A stretch of DNA of 64,000 nucleotides from Antennarius striatus (taxonomy: Eukaryota; Chordata; Actinopteri; Lophiiformes; Antennariidae), in assembly GCF_040054535.1 (NCBI RefSeq), contig NC_090778.1:8750001-8814000 (forward strand), given 5' to 3'. This document shows, piece by piece, positions 11,901 to 23,116 of this stretch. The stretch's first letter is position 1, and every line of letters starts with the position of its first letter. Below the pieces are notes generated by a model, which was not told the DNA's origin, did not search any database, and worked only from the letters and a program-made list of their open reading frames with translations. The translations under genes were made by a program, and so were the position numbers.

Positions 11901-12548
11901 TGATGGAAGATGTTGTATGAATGGGACGTGCAGCCGTCAGTCGGGGAGGGATTTAAAATTCCAATTAGTTGCCTGATAGGAATCTGTTACCCGTATTATG
12001 CATGTTACATGTTTCGGCTCAAAAATCACATGTCAGAGTTTTACAGATGGATACCAGAAAAACAGAAACGTCTGGGTGCTTCCTGTCCAGACTGAGATCG
12101 ACGGTCCCAGCCTCTCACACAAAGGCTCAGTGTTTGGCTCATGGTTACGGAAGACTGAGGCAGCCGTCAAACCTGTGACCTTTTTTATTATCAGGCAATC
12201 TATTCAACCACCAGACCACCCTGCAACAACAGTCACTGCAGACCTTAAACATTAGCTGGTGATAATCTATACGTTACATCCCGAAGAGTACAAGCCCAGT
12301 ACTGAATGTGTGCACTAGCAAGTACTGACTGTGCAGCCAATGCATGATGTTAGTTATTCTTTTGGTGCCACTTTTGCTCCACTGCTACCAAAACATTATT
12401 AAGAAGAATGGAAACCAATAAGTGAACTTATAACCAAACCAATATCCAAACAAATCGGTTTGCATGTGCAGAAAGAAGCAGAAAGATGTATGAACATATG
12501 GACTCATTCCTCCTCTCCACTATTCATTCATTAATAGTATATATTATA
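8996..12548. other. gene-free AT-rich interval
   Basis: No exon-like, repeat-family or RNA signal recognised. A 10-bp perfect inverted repeat (AATCATCCCC AG GGGGATGATT) lies at 10939-10960. A GC-richer patch at about 11340-11720 has no convincing reading frame. Confidence 0.5.
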
Positions 12549-12685
12549 TCCCCTCCTGGACTGTAACCTTGACGTGGTGGAGGGGCTTGCGAACTCCATT
12601 GAGCCCGAGAGTTCTACCAGACTGAGTTTTTACCCCTGGCAGGTTCAACCAAACCGGACAGGTCAAGGGTGAGGAGGCAGACGAA

Positions 12686-13606
12686 TCAGTCCCTGGTCCC
12701 CCAGTTTGGGAGTTGGGTGTGAGGGTAACTTCCCCATCCTGTAAAAAAGGGGTAGTTACAGAAACGATGACAAACAAAACCCGAATCACACAACTGGTAG
12801 AAGAAGGTGCCCCAGCAGAGGGGACCATGACACATCTCAGCCAAGCCTGTAAGGGCACTGGGAAGCCGACACACCTTCTGACGCCAAGAAAATCCAAGCC
12901 TATGGGGACATGGAACATCAGAACCATGTTCCAGGCTGAAAAGGCTGCAACAGTCCCAGAAGAAATGGTGCGCTACAAGTGTCTTGGGCCTGGCAGAAAC
13001 AGGATGGACACAGTTGAGGGAGGTCAAATTGGCCAGTGAGCAGCTCATTAGCTGTTCTGGACATGAAGAAGAGAGAGTGATTCATACAGAGGGAGTGACT
13101 GTCATGATGACGAGGGATGCTAGAAAGGCCATAACTGAATGGAAACCCATCAATTCTCACATCCTCTCTGCAACCTTCAACAACAGGAGGGTGAAAGCCC
13201 ACATAATTCAGTGTGATGCACCAACCAACGATGCAGATGATGAAGTCAAGGCCATATTTTATGACAGTTTAATGACCTACTCAGTGGTATAAGAGCCAGA
13301 TATCTCGTTATCTTGATGGGGGACTTTAATGCCATGATTGGAGGCGAAAACGATGGATTTGAGGCTGTGATGGGAAAGCATGGAGTGGGGATAATGAATG
13401 AGAATGGCGAGATGTTTGCAAAGACCTCTGTAAACAATAACCTAGTGATCGGGGGTAGTGTATTCCTACACAAAACCATTCACAAAACAACTTGGGTGTC
13501 ATCAGATCATGTCACAGAAAATCAAATCAACCATATCTGTATCAGTAAAAAGTTCAGGAGAGCTATGGAAGATGTCAGGACAAGAAGAGGGGCAGATGCA
13601 GCCTAA
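12686..13606 (+). pseudogene. endonuclease remnant of outer RTE-like LINE
   Basis: Broken over three frames (12713-13039, 12984-13292, 13313-13606). Recognisable APE-type motifs are GTWNIRTM near the start, then CSGHEEERVIHTEGVTVMM, IIQCDAPTNDADDE, GDFNAMIG and HICISKKFRR. The frame breaks around 13030 and 13290 are single-base-scale shifts. Confidence 0.75.
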
Positions 13607-14404
13607 GATCACCCTCTCTTGGTAGGTAAATTCAAACTAAAGCTGAAGAGATACCACCAGGCGAAAAGTCGAAGAACAATATACAACACAGAATATCTTA
13701 GCAATGGTTGTGTACAAAGCAGTTCCAGGATATCCTGTCAGAGAAAAATGAAGAACTTCAGCTTTGAAAAGCACTAGGTTGGACAATAAATGAGGAACGG
13801 GAACACTTAAAAGATGCTTGGAATTCAACATGTGACGAGGCCTTGGGAAGAAGATCCCCAAAACACAAGGAGTGGATAACACCAGAAACCCTCAACATAA
13901 CCCAGCAGAGGAGAAAGTTGAAAGAAAAGTTGAACAACTCAAGAAAAAGAGCAGCAAAAGCTTCAGCACAAAGCGAGTACAACAGGTGCCACAAAGTAGT
14001 CCAACAGAACAGACAAGAGAATACAGGTAGAGAGGCTAGCTAAGGAGGCAGAACTTGCAGCGGCTCAAAATAACATGAAGGAATTATATGACGTCACGAG
14101 GAAGATACCTGGGACGTATAGACACAACAACAAACCAATCATAGACAAGAATGGTCAATTACTTTCAAACCCGGGAAAACAGCTCAAAAGGTGAGTAGAA
14201 CATTTCAGAGGGATTCTAAACAGGCCACCACCAGCAAAAGAGACATTTATTCCAAAAGCTAGGATACCACTAAAAATCAAATGTGACAGGCAAACATAAA
14301 CTGAAATAAAAGCTGCAATTAAGCAAAAGAAAACTGGCAAGGTTACTGGCCCTGACAATATCCTGCCTGAATAAATACATCCACAGACATGCTTTACAGC
14401 CTTT

Positions 14405-15103
14405 ATGGGAGAATTTGGGACAAAGAAGACACCCACAGAATGGGCAGAGGGGCACATAGTGAAACTGCTAAAGAAAGGTGACATGAGGAAATGTAACAAT
14501 TACAGAGAGATCACCTTACTCTTGGTGCCCAGTAAGATTTTCAATCGGGTCACTCTCAGTCGTCTCCAGGAAGCTGTGGACAAGTGGCTGGGGGACCAGC
14601 AAGCAAGTTTTAGGAAGGATCGCTCATGCACAGATCACATAGTAACATTTACACATCATCATTGAACAGCCTATTTGAACGAAACATATCCTTGTATGTC
14701 AACTTAATCGACCTTGAGAAGGCTTTTGATAGCTTAGACAGGGCAACACTATGGCAACTAATGGGCTATGATGGAATCCCCACCAAGTTCATAAACCTAA
14801 TCAGGAAGCCATACGATGGAACCTCATGCAGTCATTCATGCAGGCCAGCTCTATCAGAGCTTTGATGTCAACACGGGCATCAAGCAGGGATGCTTACTTT
14901 CACCATTTCTGTTCCTCCTGGCAATCGACTGGATCATGAGGAAGACAAGAGAGGGGAAGGGAAATGGAATTCAGTGGACATTGTTGGAACAGCTAGATGA
15001 TCCTGAGTTTGCAGATGACATAGCTCTTTTTTCACATACCCAAGAAAAAATGCAAGAAAAGATAGACTGGCTTGCAAAGTCTGCAATAAAACTTGGTCTG
15101 ACT
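14405..15103 (+). pseudogene. reverse transcriptase remnant of outer RTE-like LINE, 5' part
   Basis: Motifs in order: KKGDMRKCNNYREITLL, the FRKDRSCTDHI block, DLEKAFDSLDRATLW, GIKQGCLLSPFLFLLAIDW and FADDIALFSHTQEK. At least two frame changes occur (near 14660 and 14830). The frame runs directly into the insertion point of the nested LINE. Confidence 0.8.
15088..15103 (+). repeat. target-site duplication, left copy
   Basis: The 16-base sequence AAAACTTGGTCTGACT is repeated exactly at 19425-19440 and brackets the nested LINE. Confidence 0.9.
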
Positions 15104-15302
15104 TCCGCTTGGAACATCGTCGAGATGGTCGCGTAGTGTGAGAGCTCTCGGTTTCAAACCCGAGAAATATTAATATTACTCCCATGTAGGCCTAAAAACT
15201 ACTTGCGAAAGATAATTATATGGGGGTCCAATCTCTACCAATACACAGAGGTGTGTGTTAGTTGGAGCCGGTTAAGGATTTAAGTGTGAACATCGAGGCA
15301 CC

Positions 15303-16205
15303 ATGCTAAAAGTTAACGTTAGCATCCTAGCTAGCAACAGGTGCGACGATGGCCGAGCTGCAGGGTTCCGCCAAGAGAATAAAGAACAACTGGAGGTGAT
15401 TAAAGAAGAAATCCTAACGATGAACACCAGGTTGGACGAAGCAGAGGGGCGAATTGAGAACATGGAGGAGAGGATTCAAAACACCGAGGACATTGTGACG
15501 GAGATGCTAAAGTTACACGTTAGGCTGGAGAAGTTTGTGGATTTGGAGAGCTGCTCCAGACGAGACAACATACGGATTTATGGAGTACCGGACGGGTCTG
15601 AGAAGGACTCACAAACGATCATTTCATTTGTGGAGAAGTTGCTCTGAGACGGTCTCGGTCTGCCTGAAGACGCTCCGTGTCTCAAAATTGAACGAGCGCA
15701 CCACTCGGCAGGACCACAGCTGCCAGAAGACACCCCACCACGCTCCATCATAGCCAAGTTCCTCAGCTTTAAAACCAAAGAAACCATACTCCGCAAGGCC
15801 TGTCAGGGTAAAGGCTTCACCTGGCAGGAGAACCAGATTAACCTGGACCACGATTATACCGCTCATCCTCAAGAAAAGAAGAGAATATGCCGAGGTCCGT
15901 AAGATCCTGAAAGAGAACCAAATACAGTTCCAGACCCTCTTCCCGGTCAGGCTTCGAGTCAGGTACAAAGATGGCACAAAAATCTATGACACGATAGATG
16001 AGGCGACGGAAGATTTATCCAGCAGAGGTTACACCGTGAAGATCTTCAGACCTCCAGCCATAATGATGGAGCAGATCCGGAGGCTGACGTGGAGGAGGGT
16101 GGACCGAAGAGCAAGGAAGGGCCCGGCCCAGGCTGAACGTGATTCGTCCTACAGGGAGAAACTTCGCACCTTCAGGAGAACCTCACTGGCTCCATCTACC
16201 ACCTA
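15303..16205 (+). pseudogene. L1-type ORF1 remnant (coiled coil plus RNA-binding domain)
   Basis: The first part (15303-15647) has heptad-like sequence ENKEQLEVIKEEILTMNTRL, then ENMEERIQNTEDIV, a coiled coil, followed by the diagnostic SCSRRDNIRIYGVPDGSE of L1 ORF1p RNA-recognition domains. After a stop at 15647 other frames keep LKIERAHH, FLSFKTKETILRKA and related blocks. ORF1p would be the trimeric RNA chaperone of the element. Confidence 0.8.
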
Positions 16206-16568
16206 ACAAACCATGTAAGAGACGATATGCCCCCTCACTTTCTTTTGTTGCTCCTAACAAACTGAGAACAGTATAGTGAAAACTATGGTAGAGAAGGTTT
16301 TGGACTTTCAAAGGGTTCTTTCGGGTCCATGTTAACTGTCACACATAAGGGCCCCTTCAGTCAGACACAGGAGGGTTTTCCCAGGGAGCCACTGCCAACA
16401 GGCTCAGTAGGGTCAGGTAAATAGACCCCTACATAGGGAGTCACTGTTATGTGTGTTTATGGGGAGTGTATTCTTTTGTTTTATCCTGTTGTTTACACTT
16501 TGCTCATTCTAGCAGGGTGGGGGGAGTCTAGGGGGGTCACAGAAGCATTCCAGGCAGGAATCACCTAG

Positions 16569-19208
16569 ATGCAGAATACGTCTATGAGAGTGACTACATT
16601 CAACATTAATGGGTTACTCAATCCTATTAAGAGGTGGAAAATTTTGTCCAAACTTAAAAAAGAAAAGGTCCAAGTAGCTTTCTTACAACAAACCCATCTT
16701 GATGATTTAGAACATGCCAAATTAAATAAAGCAGGATTTAAGAATGTCTATTTCTCCTCTCATAAGTCAGGGAGGCGGAGAGGAGTGGCCATCCTCATAT
16801 CTAGGGCAGTAAATTATGAACATATATCTGAATATAAAGATAAAGAAAGATTTCTCATACTTGTAGGTAAAATAGAAGGTATAGTTGTGAGCCTCTTTAA
16901 TGTGTATGTTCCCCCTAATAGTAACTGATCTTTCTATAAACATGTATTTGACCTAATGACAACTAGAACTGAAGGGATAATGATATGTAGAGGTGACTTT
17001 AACATTCGACTTAACCCAAAACTAGACTCCTCAAATGGAAGATCTGATAATAAGAAAATTAGTAAAAAAAGTAAACATCTTGATGCAAGAAATGGGTATT
17101 GTAGATGTGTGGAGAGAGATAAATCCAATTAGTCATGACGATAGTCACTATTCATCCTCATACAATGTCTACTCTCGTATAGACTACTTTTTTACATTTA
17201 AAAAAGATCTCCACAGACTAGAGAAGTGTGAAATAGGCCCATGTACAATATCAGATTACAGCCCAATTTGTGTGTCATGTCACCTCAACAATAAGATTAG
17301 ATCAACTCACTGGAGGCTAAATTCAAATATTCTAAATAAGCCAATTATTAAAGAGAAACTTAAAACCGAAATTAATTTATATTTGGAAGTAATTAGTACT
17401 ATTGCTGCACTGTACGATAAACCTACAGCCAAAATCAAAATTAACGGAGATCTAACCAACTCATTCATTCTGGAAAGAGGAACAAGACAGGGGTGTCATA
17501 TATCCCCGCTCCTTTTTGCGTTGTTCATAGAATCTCTTAGTCAGTGGATAAGGGAGAGTTCAGACATTAGGGGGGTGACAATGACATCTGGGGAAGTTAA
17601 GTTGGCCCTATTTGCTGATGATTTGTTAATATATTTAACACAGTCCACAGAGACACTCCCAAATTTAATGAATATATTAGAAGAATATGGCATTCTCTCT
17701 GGGTACAAAATTAATGTTAATAAAACTCAGATATTAGATATCTGAGGGTCATATCTGACTCAGATATGACCCTCCAACTGAAATCAGAAACTTATATACC
17801 TGGAAATGGGAAGCAAAGTCGATCAAATACCTGGGTGTATTGATACCTAAAGATTACTCAGAAATGTTTGAACTCAATTATGGTCCTTTAAATACAACAA
17901 TAAAATCTGACATTCAAAGATGGACGACTATCCCCTTTCTGAGTCTGAACTCTCGGGTGGAGTCAATTAGGATAAACATTCTCCCTCGAATGCTTTATTT
18001 AGTTCAGTGCTTGCCGGTCAGAATACCCCCTAAACAATTCATAGAATGGGACAGGTTACTGTCCTGGTTCATATGGCAAGGGAAATGAGCCACAATTAAA
18101 TTTAAACATTGCAGCTAAGAAGGGATCGCGGTGGAGTGGGCCTTCCCTGCCTGCAGGAATATTATTTGGCAGCTCATCTGAGACCATTAGTTTGTTTATG
18201 CTCCCCAACATAAACTGGAGGTTGGAAGAGAATTGAAAACACAATTATTAAAGGAATACCTATTGCAGCTATATTAGCAGATAAGACACTACAGGATGAA
18301 CTGATGGTCTCAGAGGAACTTTTCTTGGATAGTATACTAAAATCTTGGCAAAAATTAATCAAAATTTGCAAATTAAGGGAATCTGTTAAGATCATGAGGT
18401 GGTGTGCATTTGACTCAGACTTTAAACCAAACAAAAATGATATTGGATTTAAAAGATGGATTTCTAAGGGTTTAACTTCATATTACTCAATTGTCCACAA
18501 AGGTGTGTTCCACTTGGAAAATATTGGGGAAAAACTCACTACAGGATTCCTCCAGGCATTTTTAGCATTAACTCAGTCACAAACTTGTAAGAAAATAATT
18601 TCGATGTTATACAGTGGTATCCAACAGTCCAAAACTGAGAGTACAGAGTACATAAAAAGGAAATGGGAGAAAGAATTAAAGATCACTGAGGGGAGCTGGG
18701 ACAAAATATGCAGTTGGCAATGGACCACAACAGGATCAAATACTTGGCGAGAATTTTGTTGGAAGAATGTGGTGAGATTCTTTATTACACCAACTCAGAA
18801 ACGGTATCAGGGCAGTGGAAACGCCTGTTGGAGACAGGCAGGACAAATGAAGCTAACCACTCTCATGTCTTCTGGAAGTATACCATCACACAGCCTTACT
18901 GGAAAGAGATCCATAAACACATAAATAATGTATTTGGTTCAAGCATTGCTTTTAAATGTGAAAATTTATACTTGGGAAATGTATCAACTGAAAATGTCTG
19001 TAACAACAATAAGAAGTTGCTTGGTATCTTGCAGCAAGTAAAAAAACTGTAACAAGAAAATGGCTAAGGGTTGAACCACCCACTGTTGATGAATGGCTGG
19101 ACATTATATATGATATTTACATCATGAAAAAATTGTCATTTACTCTTAAAGTACAAATAAATAAGTTTTACCAGATTTGGTCCAAATGGACAGAATACAG
19201 TATGTGAA
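16569..19208 (+). pseudogene. L1-type ORF2 remnant (endonuclease and reverse transcriptase)
   Basis: Endonuclease start TTFNINGLLNPIKRWKIL is followed by AFLQQTHL, where L1 endonucleases have QETHL, so the catalytic Glu is Gln. Later ISDYSPI replaces the usual SDHSPI, losing the catalytic His. Stops or shifts occur at 16926 and near 17030. At about 17392 the protein jumps from EINLYLEV to [16 protein letters not shown], removing the RT fingers; RT palm motifs [16 protein letters not shown] and FADDLLIYL remain. The C-terminal part spans 17840-19052 in several frames. Confidence 0.85.
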
Positions 19209-19440
19209 ACCTGTAAGATCTGACTTCACCTGAATGTTGTCATACACTGTAGCCTAATTAATTGCCTCGTTCAATTTGTAGGTGTGTGTATGAAGGACTG
19301 CTGAAGACCCCCAAGGGAAACTCCCCGTTTGTGTGTTTTTTTTTGTTTTTTGTTTTTTTTTCTCCCCCTTGTTATTTGTTAAAATTGAAAATGGAATAAA
19401 AACATAAAAATGAAAAAAAAAAAAAAAACTTGGTCTGACT

Positions 19441-20115
19441 CCCAATACAGCAAAGGTGATCAAGATCCATGCCAAAACCAATCACCGTATTTGCATTAAA
19501 AACACTGCCCTAGAAGAGGTAGAAACTTTTACCTATCTAGGCAGTGTGGTGGACACAACCGGAGGTACCGATGCCAACATAAGAAGCAGAATTAACAAGG
19601 CTAGAGTGGTGTTTAACATGCTCGGAAAGATCTGGGGCTCAAAGAACATCTCCACCAACACCAGATTGCACATCTTTAACTCTAATGTGAAACAGGTGAT
19701 GCTGTATTGGGTCAGAGACATGGAGGACCATTAAACTCACAACACAAAGGCTGCAAACTTTTATCAACACCTGCCTAAGAAGAATCCTTCGCATCTGGTG
19801 GAAAGTCAAAGAAACCGATGTGGACCTGTGGAAAAGAACAAACCAGGAGCCCTTTGGCATTCAAATCTGGAAGAGAAAGTGAAGTTGGATCGGCCATACC
19901 CTCAGAAAACCCGCAACAAACATTGCCCGACAAGCCCTGAAATGGAACCCCCAAGGGCAAAGGAAACGAGGTCGCCCCAGGAACAGTTGGAGAAGACTCG
20001 TTGAAGCAGGAATGGCAGAGAATGTTCTCAACTGGGGAGACCTCAAAAGAACAGCTACAAACCGAGTGAAATGGAGAGCATCTGTCAACGGCCTATGTAC
20101 CCTAGAGGAGCAAAG
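19441..20115 (+). pseudogene. reverse transcriptase C-terminal remnant of outer LINE
   Basis: Starts with KVIKIHAKTN in the frame left open at 15103, followed by EEVETFTYLGSVVDTTGGT, the conserved block after the RT active site, and IFNSNVKQVMLYW. Further downstream, frame-shifted pieces correspond to the C-terminal 'GRPR...W' region (ending RVKWRASVNGLCT). Confidence 0.8.
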
Positions 20116-20135
20116 GGCTTACGTCAGTAAGTCAT

Positions 20136-20405
20136 ATATTAGCTATATTTATCTTCCATTGTCCCATAATTTTAAACTGATGAACACATACGTACATACA
20201 GTCAGTTACACACACAGACATACACAAACATGAGTAAACCCACCACCAGGTGCTTCATGACAGGCTGTGGACCTTTGAATCACATCAACATGACATTTGT
20301 GTGTTTTTAAAGATTTATATCTCCATCTGAAACCAATAGGAAGATTTTCCTCTCCTCTCTGAACTTCATCAAACACACACACACACACACACACGCACGC
20401 ACGCA

Positions 20406-20450
<45 letters not shown>

Positions 20451-21489
20451 CAGTTTTGGCTCAGATGATGAGATGAAGTCACTGGTTTGCAAATCAAACG
20501 TCCATTCTGCGATTATGTTCCACATCAAGACCAGATCTCAAGTAAAAGTTCATTTAGAAGATATTTTTCTCCAGATACTTTGTTTCCCTTTTTGCATACA
20601 AGCTGATTTCTTAACTTGAAAAAATCCATTATCAGGAACACAAGATTTATGCACATTTTTAAATAGAATTTCAGTGATCTTGTTTGTGGATGATACTGAG
20701 TCATTCTAGTCAAGTGTGGGTGGATGAATGGATGGATGGATGGACAGACGTTTACACGTGCGTTCAAATCCTTGAACACACGTGTAAACGTCAACTCAGC
20801 GCTTGCTGACTGGGGTGTCACACTTTGTACTGTTTATATCCTTCATTGTGTTTATTTCAGTTTCATCAAAAGCAAAATGCTGAACAACAGTATGATGAGC
20901 TGCACATGTGATAAACAGACAAGTCCAATCATTTCCCCGCGGCAGCTGCTGCTTCAGGAACTGTTGGAAAGGGCAACTCTTGTCATTTGACGGTCTGTTA
21001 ATGCAGCCATAAGGTTCCCACACCTCACTCGTTTTATTTGTGTGAAGGTCATGCAGGATCCTTTAAGGTGTCACCCTTGTGTCACCCATGTGGGTGAAGG
21101 AAACCCAGCGCCGTTTGTAGGTGCCTGATGGTCAGGGGCTGTGTTCTGCTGCCCACCATCTCCCTGCTGACTGTTATGAACGTTCATTTTGTCCCACCTC
21201 GCCGTTCCTGTTTGGAGTCCTTTGGGAATCCAACTCTAATAGATGCATAGTATTACAACCCAGCTAGACAAATGGGAAATAACAACACAAACCCAGATAC
21301 TGTATTAAAGTGGGAACATAAAACATTTATTTTTAATCTCACGTTAAGTACAAGAGTTTAACTAAGATATTTCTTTTAACAAAATAAGGAAAGAGGCCAA
21401 TGGGTGCTGTTCAAAGATAGACAGAAATACAACAGAGTACTGGCTATAAAATAAAAAATTGCCAAAACCTTGCGAACTAAAGTATACTA
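20136..21489. other. gene-free interval with a 46-bp hairpin
   Basis: No coding signal. It contains the (CA)n tract noted separately, a short ATGG repeat near 20725-20745, and an inverted repeat with 21-bp arms (20747-20767 and 20772-20792, one mismatch, 4-base loop). A GC-richer patch at 21060-21240 holds no reading frame I can support. Confidence 0.5.
20371..20449 (+). repeat. (CA)n microsatellite
   Basis: Dinucleotide tract with a short CG-containing interruption (ACGCACGCACGCACGT) around 20395-20410. Confidence 0.95.
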
Positions 21490-23116
21490 ACCCTAGCCAA
21501 AAGTATGGAATCACCAGTCTTGGAGGAGCACTCACTCAGACATTATTATGTAGAACAAACTGAGATTAAAAAAACCATGAAAAAATAATGCAGTTTTACA
21601 AAAGTGCAACTCCTTGGCATTCAGAAACACTAAAAGAAATGAAGAAAAACATTGCAATGGTCAGTAAATGTTACTTTTATAGAGCAAAGTGCAGGGAAAT
21701 AAATATGGAATCACTCAATTCAGAGGAAAAAAAGACAAAGAAATAACAATCAAAACACATCATTAGTATTTAGTTGCACCACCTCTGGCTTTTTTTGACA
21801 GCTTGCAGTCTCTGAGGCATGGACTTGATGAGTGACAAACTATTCTTCATCAATCTGGTGCCAACTCTCTGATTGCAGTTGCCAGATCATCCTTGGAGGT
21901 CGGCGCCTTGCTGTGGACTTTTTTTTTTTAATTTCTACCGCAAGTTTTCAATTGGGTTGAGATCTGGGCTATTTGCAGACCATAACATTGACTGGATGTG
22001 TTTTTCTCCAAAGAATGCTTTCACAGTTTTAGCTCTGTGGCATGATGCATTGTCGTCATGGAAAATGATTTCACCATCCCCAAAATTTTTTTCAATTGAA
22101 GCGATAAGAAAGCTGTCCAAAATGTCAATGTAAACTCGTGCATAAATTGAAGATTTAACCACAGCCATCTCCCTAGTGCCTTTGCCTGACATGCAACCCC
22201 ATATCATCAAGGACTGTGGGAATTTTGATGTTTTCTTTAGGCAGTCCTCTTTGTAAATCTCACTGGAACTGCACCAAACAAAAGTTCCAGCATCATCACC
22301 TTGCAGATTGCCAATGCAGATTGGTGACTCATCACTGATGATAACCTTCATCCAGTCATCCACAGTCCATGATTGCCTCTCCTTAGCCCATTGCAGTCTT
22401 GTTCTTTACTGTTTAAGCGTCAATGATGGTTTCCTTTTAGCTTTCCTGTATGAACTGATTTTGCACAGTTCTGTCACATACATTGACTCCAGCTTCCTCC
22501 CATTTCTCCTTCATTTGTCTTGTGCATTTTCTGTTTTCAAGACATATGGCCTTTAGTTGTTTGTCTTGATGCTTAGGTGTCTTCCTTGGTCTACCAGTAC
22601 GCTTGACTTTAACAGCCTTCCAATGCTGTGTGTACTTGGTCCGGATCTTTGATACAGATGACAGTGAACAGCTCACATCTTTGGCAACCATACGTGTACA
22701 GTTACATTCTTTAAGAAGTTTGATAATTCTGTCTTTGGTCTCAAGAGACATCTCTCCTGTTGGAGCCATGATTCTTGCCAATCCACTTGGTCCAGCAGCC
22801 CTCCAAGGTGTGATAACTGAGGCAGGTGCCCAATTACGGAAAGGAAATTGACAGGGTGTGCCCTTATTTTCTACCCAAAATGGAGTGATTCCAAATTTTT
22901 TCCTCAGAATTGAGTGAATTGCTCTATAAAAGTAACATTTACTGACCATTGCAATGTTTTTTCTTCATTTCTTTTAGTGTTTCTGAATGCCAAGGAGTTG
23001 CACTTTTGAAAAACTTCATTATTTTTTCATGCTTTTTATCTGAGTTTGTTCTACATAATAAAATGTCTGAGTGAGTGCTCGTCCAAGACTGGTGATTCCA
23101 TACTTTTTGCTAGGGG
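21490..23116 (-). mobile_element. Tc1-like DNA transposon with long IR/DR termini, inactive
   Basis: A 1627-bp element bounded by TA dinucleotides (21488-21489 and 23117-23118). The ends are inverted repeats of about 230 bp: CCCTAGCCAAAAGTATGGAA on the left matches CCCTAGCAAAAAGTATGGAA on the right, and each carries a second GGAATCACTC copy further in, the IR/DR arrangement typical of fish Tc1 elements. The interior codes a broken transposase on the minus strand. Confidence 0.92.
21770..22769 (-). pseudogene. Tc1-like transposase, frameshifted
   Basis: About 333 codons, near the usual 340. Starts MAPTGEMSLETKDRIIKLL, with a paired-like helix-turn-helix, the GRPRKT linker and a second helix-turn-helix. 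Catalytic core motifs are VIISDESPI (first Asp), FHDDNASCHRA (second Asp) and SPDLNPIENLR (Glu, DD34E spacing). A frameshift with stops between about 22437 and 22363 and a TGA after ENLR inactivate it. The true end is probably QRWCN before TAA at 21770-21772. Confidence 0.88.

Larger units (their letters stand above)
15104..19424 (+). mobile_element. L1-type non-LTR retrotransposon nested inside the outer LINE
   Basis: Inserted copy with its own 5' leader (starting near a GATGGTCGCGTAGTG segment), a degenerate ORF1, a degenerate ORF2, an AATAAA signal near 19393 and a terminal poly(A). A perfect 16-bp target duplication (15088-15103 and 19425-19440) brackets it, as expected for target-primed reverse transcription. 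Its start with ORF1 and a leader suggests insertion nearly full length. ORF2 has since lost its RT fingers and gained stops, so it is dead. Confidence 0.9.
12549..20135 (+). mobile_element. RTE-like non-LTR retrotransposon split by a nested LINE
   Basis: Outer element in two parts, 12549-15103 and 19425/19441-20135. The 5' end carries CTTGACGTGGTGGAGGGGCT, seen at the start of many RTE-like elements. Fragments in several frames encode an endonuclease (GTWNIRTM, SGHEEE, LMGDFNAMIG, DHVTENQINHICISKKF) and a reverse transcriptase (LIDLEKAFDSLDRATLW, GIKQGCLLSPFLF, FADDIALFSH). The frame running into the break (AIKLGLT) continues after the nested element with PNTAKVIKIHAK and EEVETFTYLGSVVD, proving one element. 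Multiple frameshifts and stops make it inactive. Clade assignment is by resemblance only. Confidence 0.85.
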
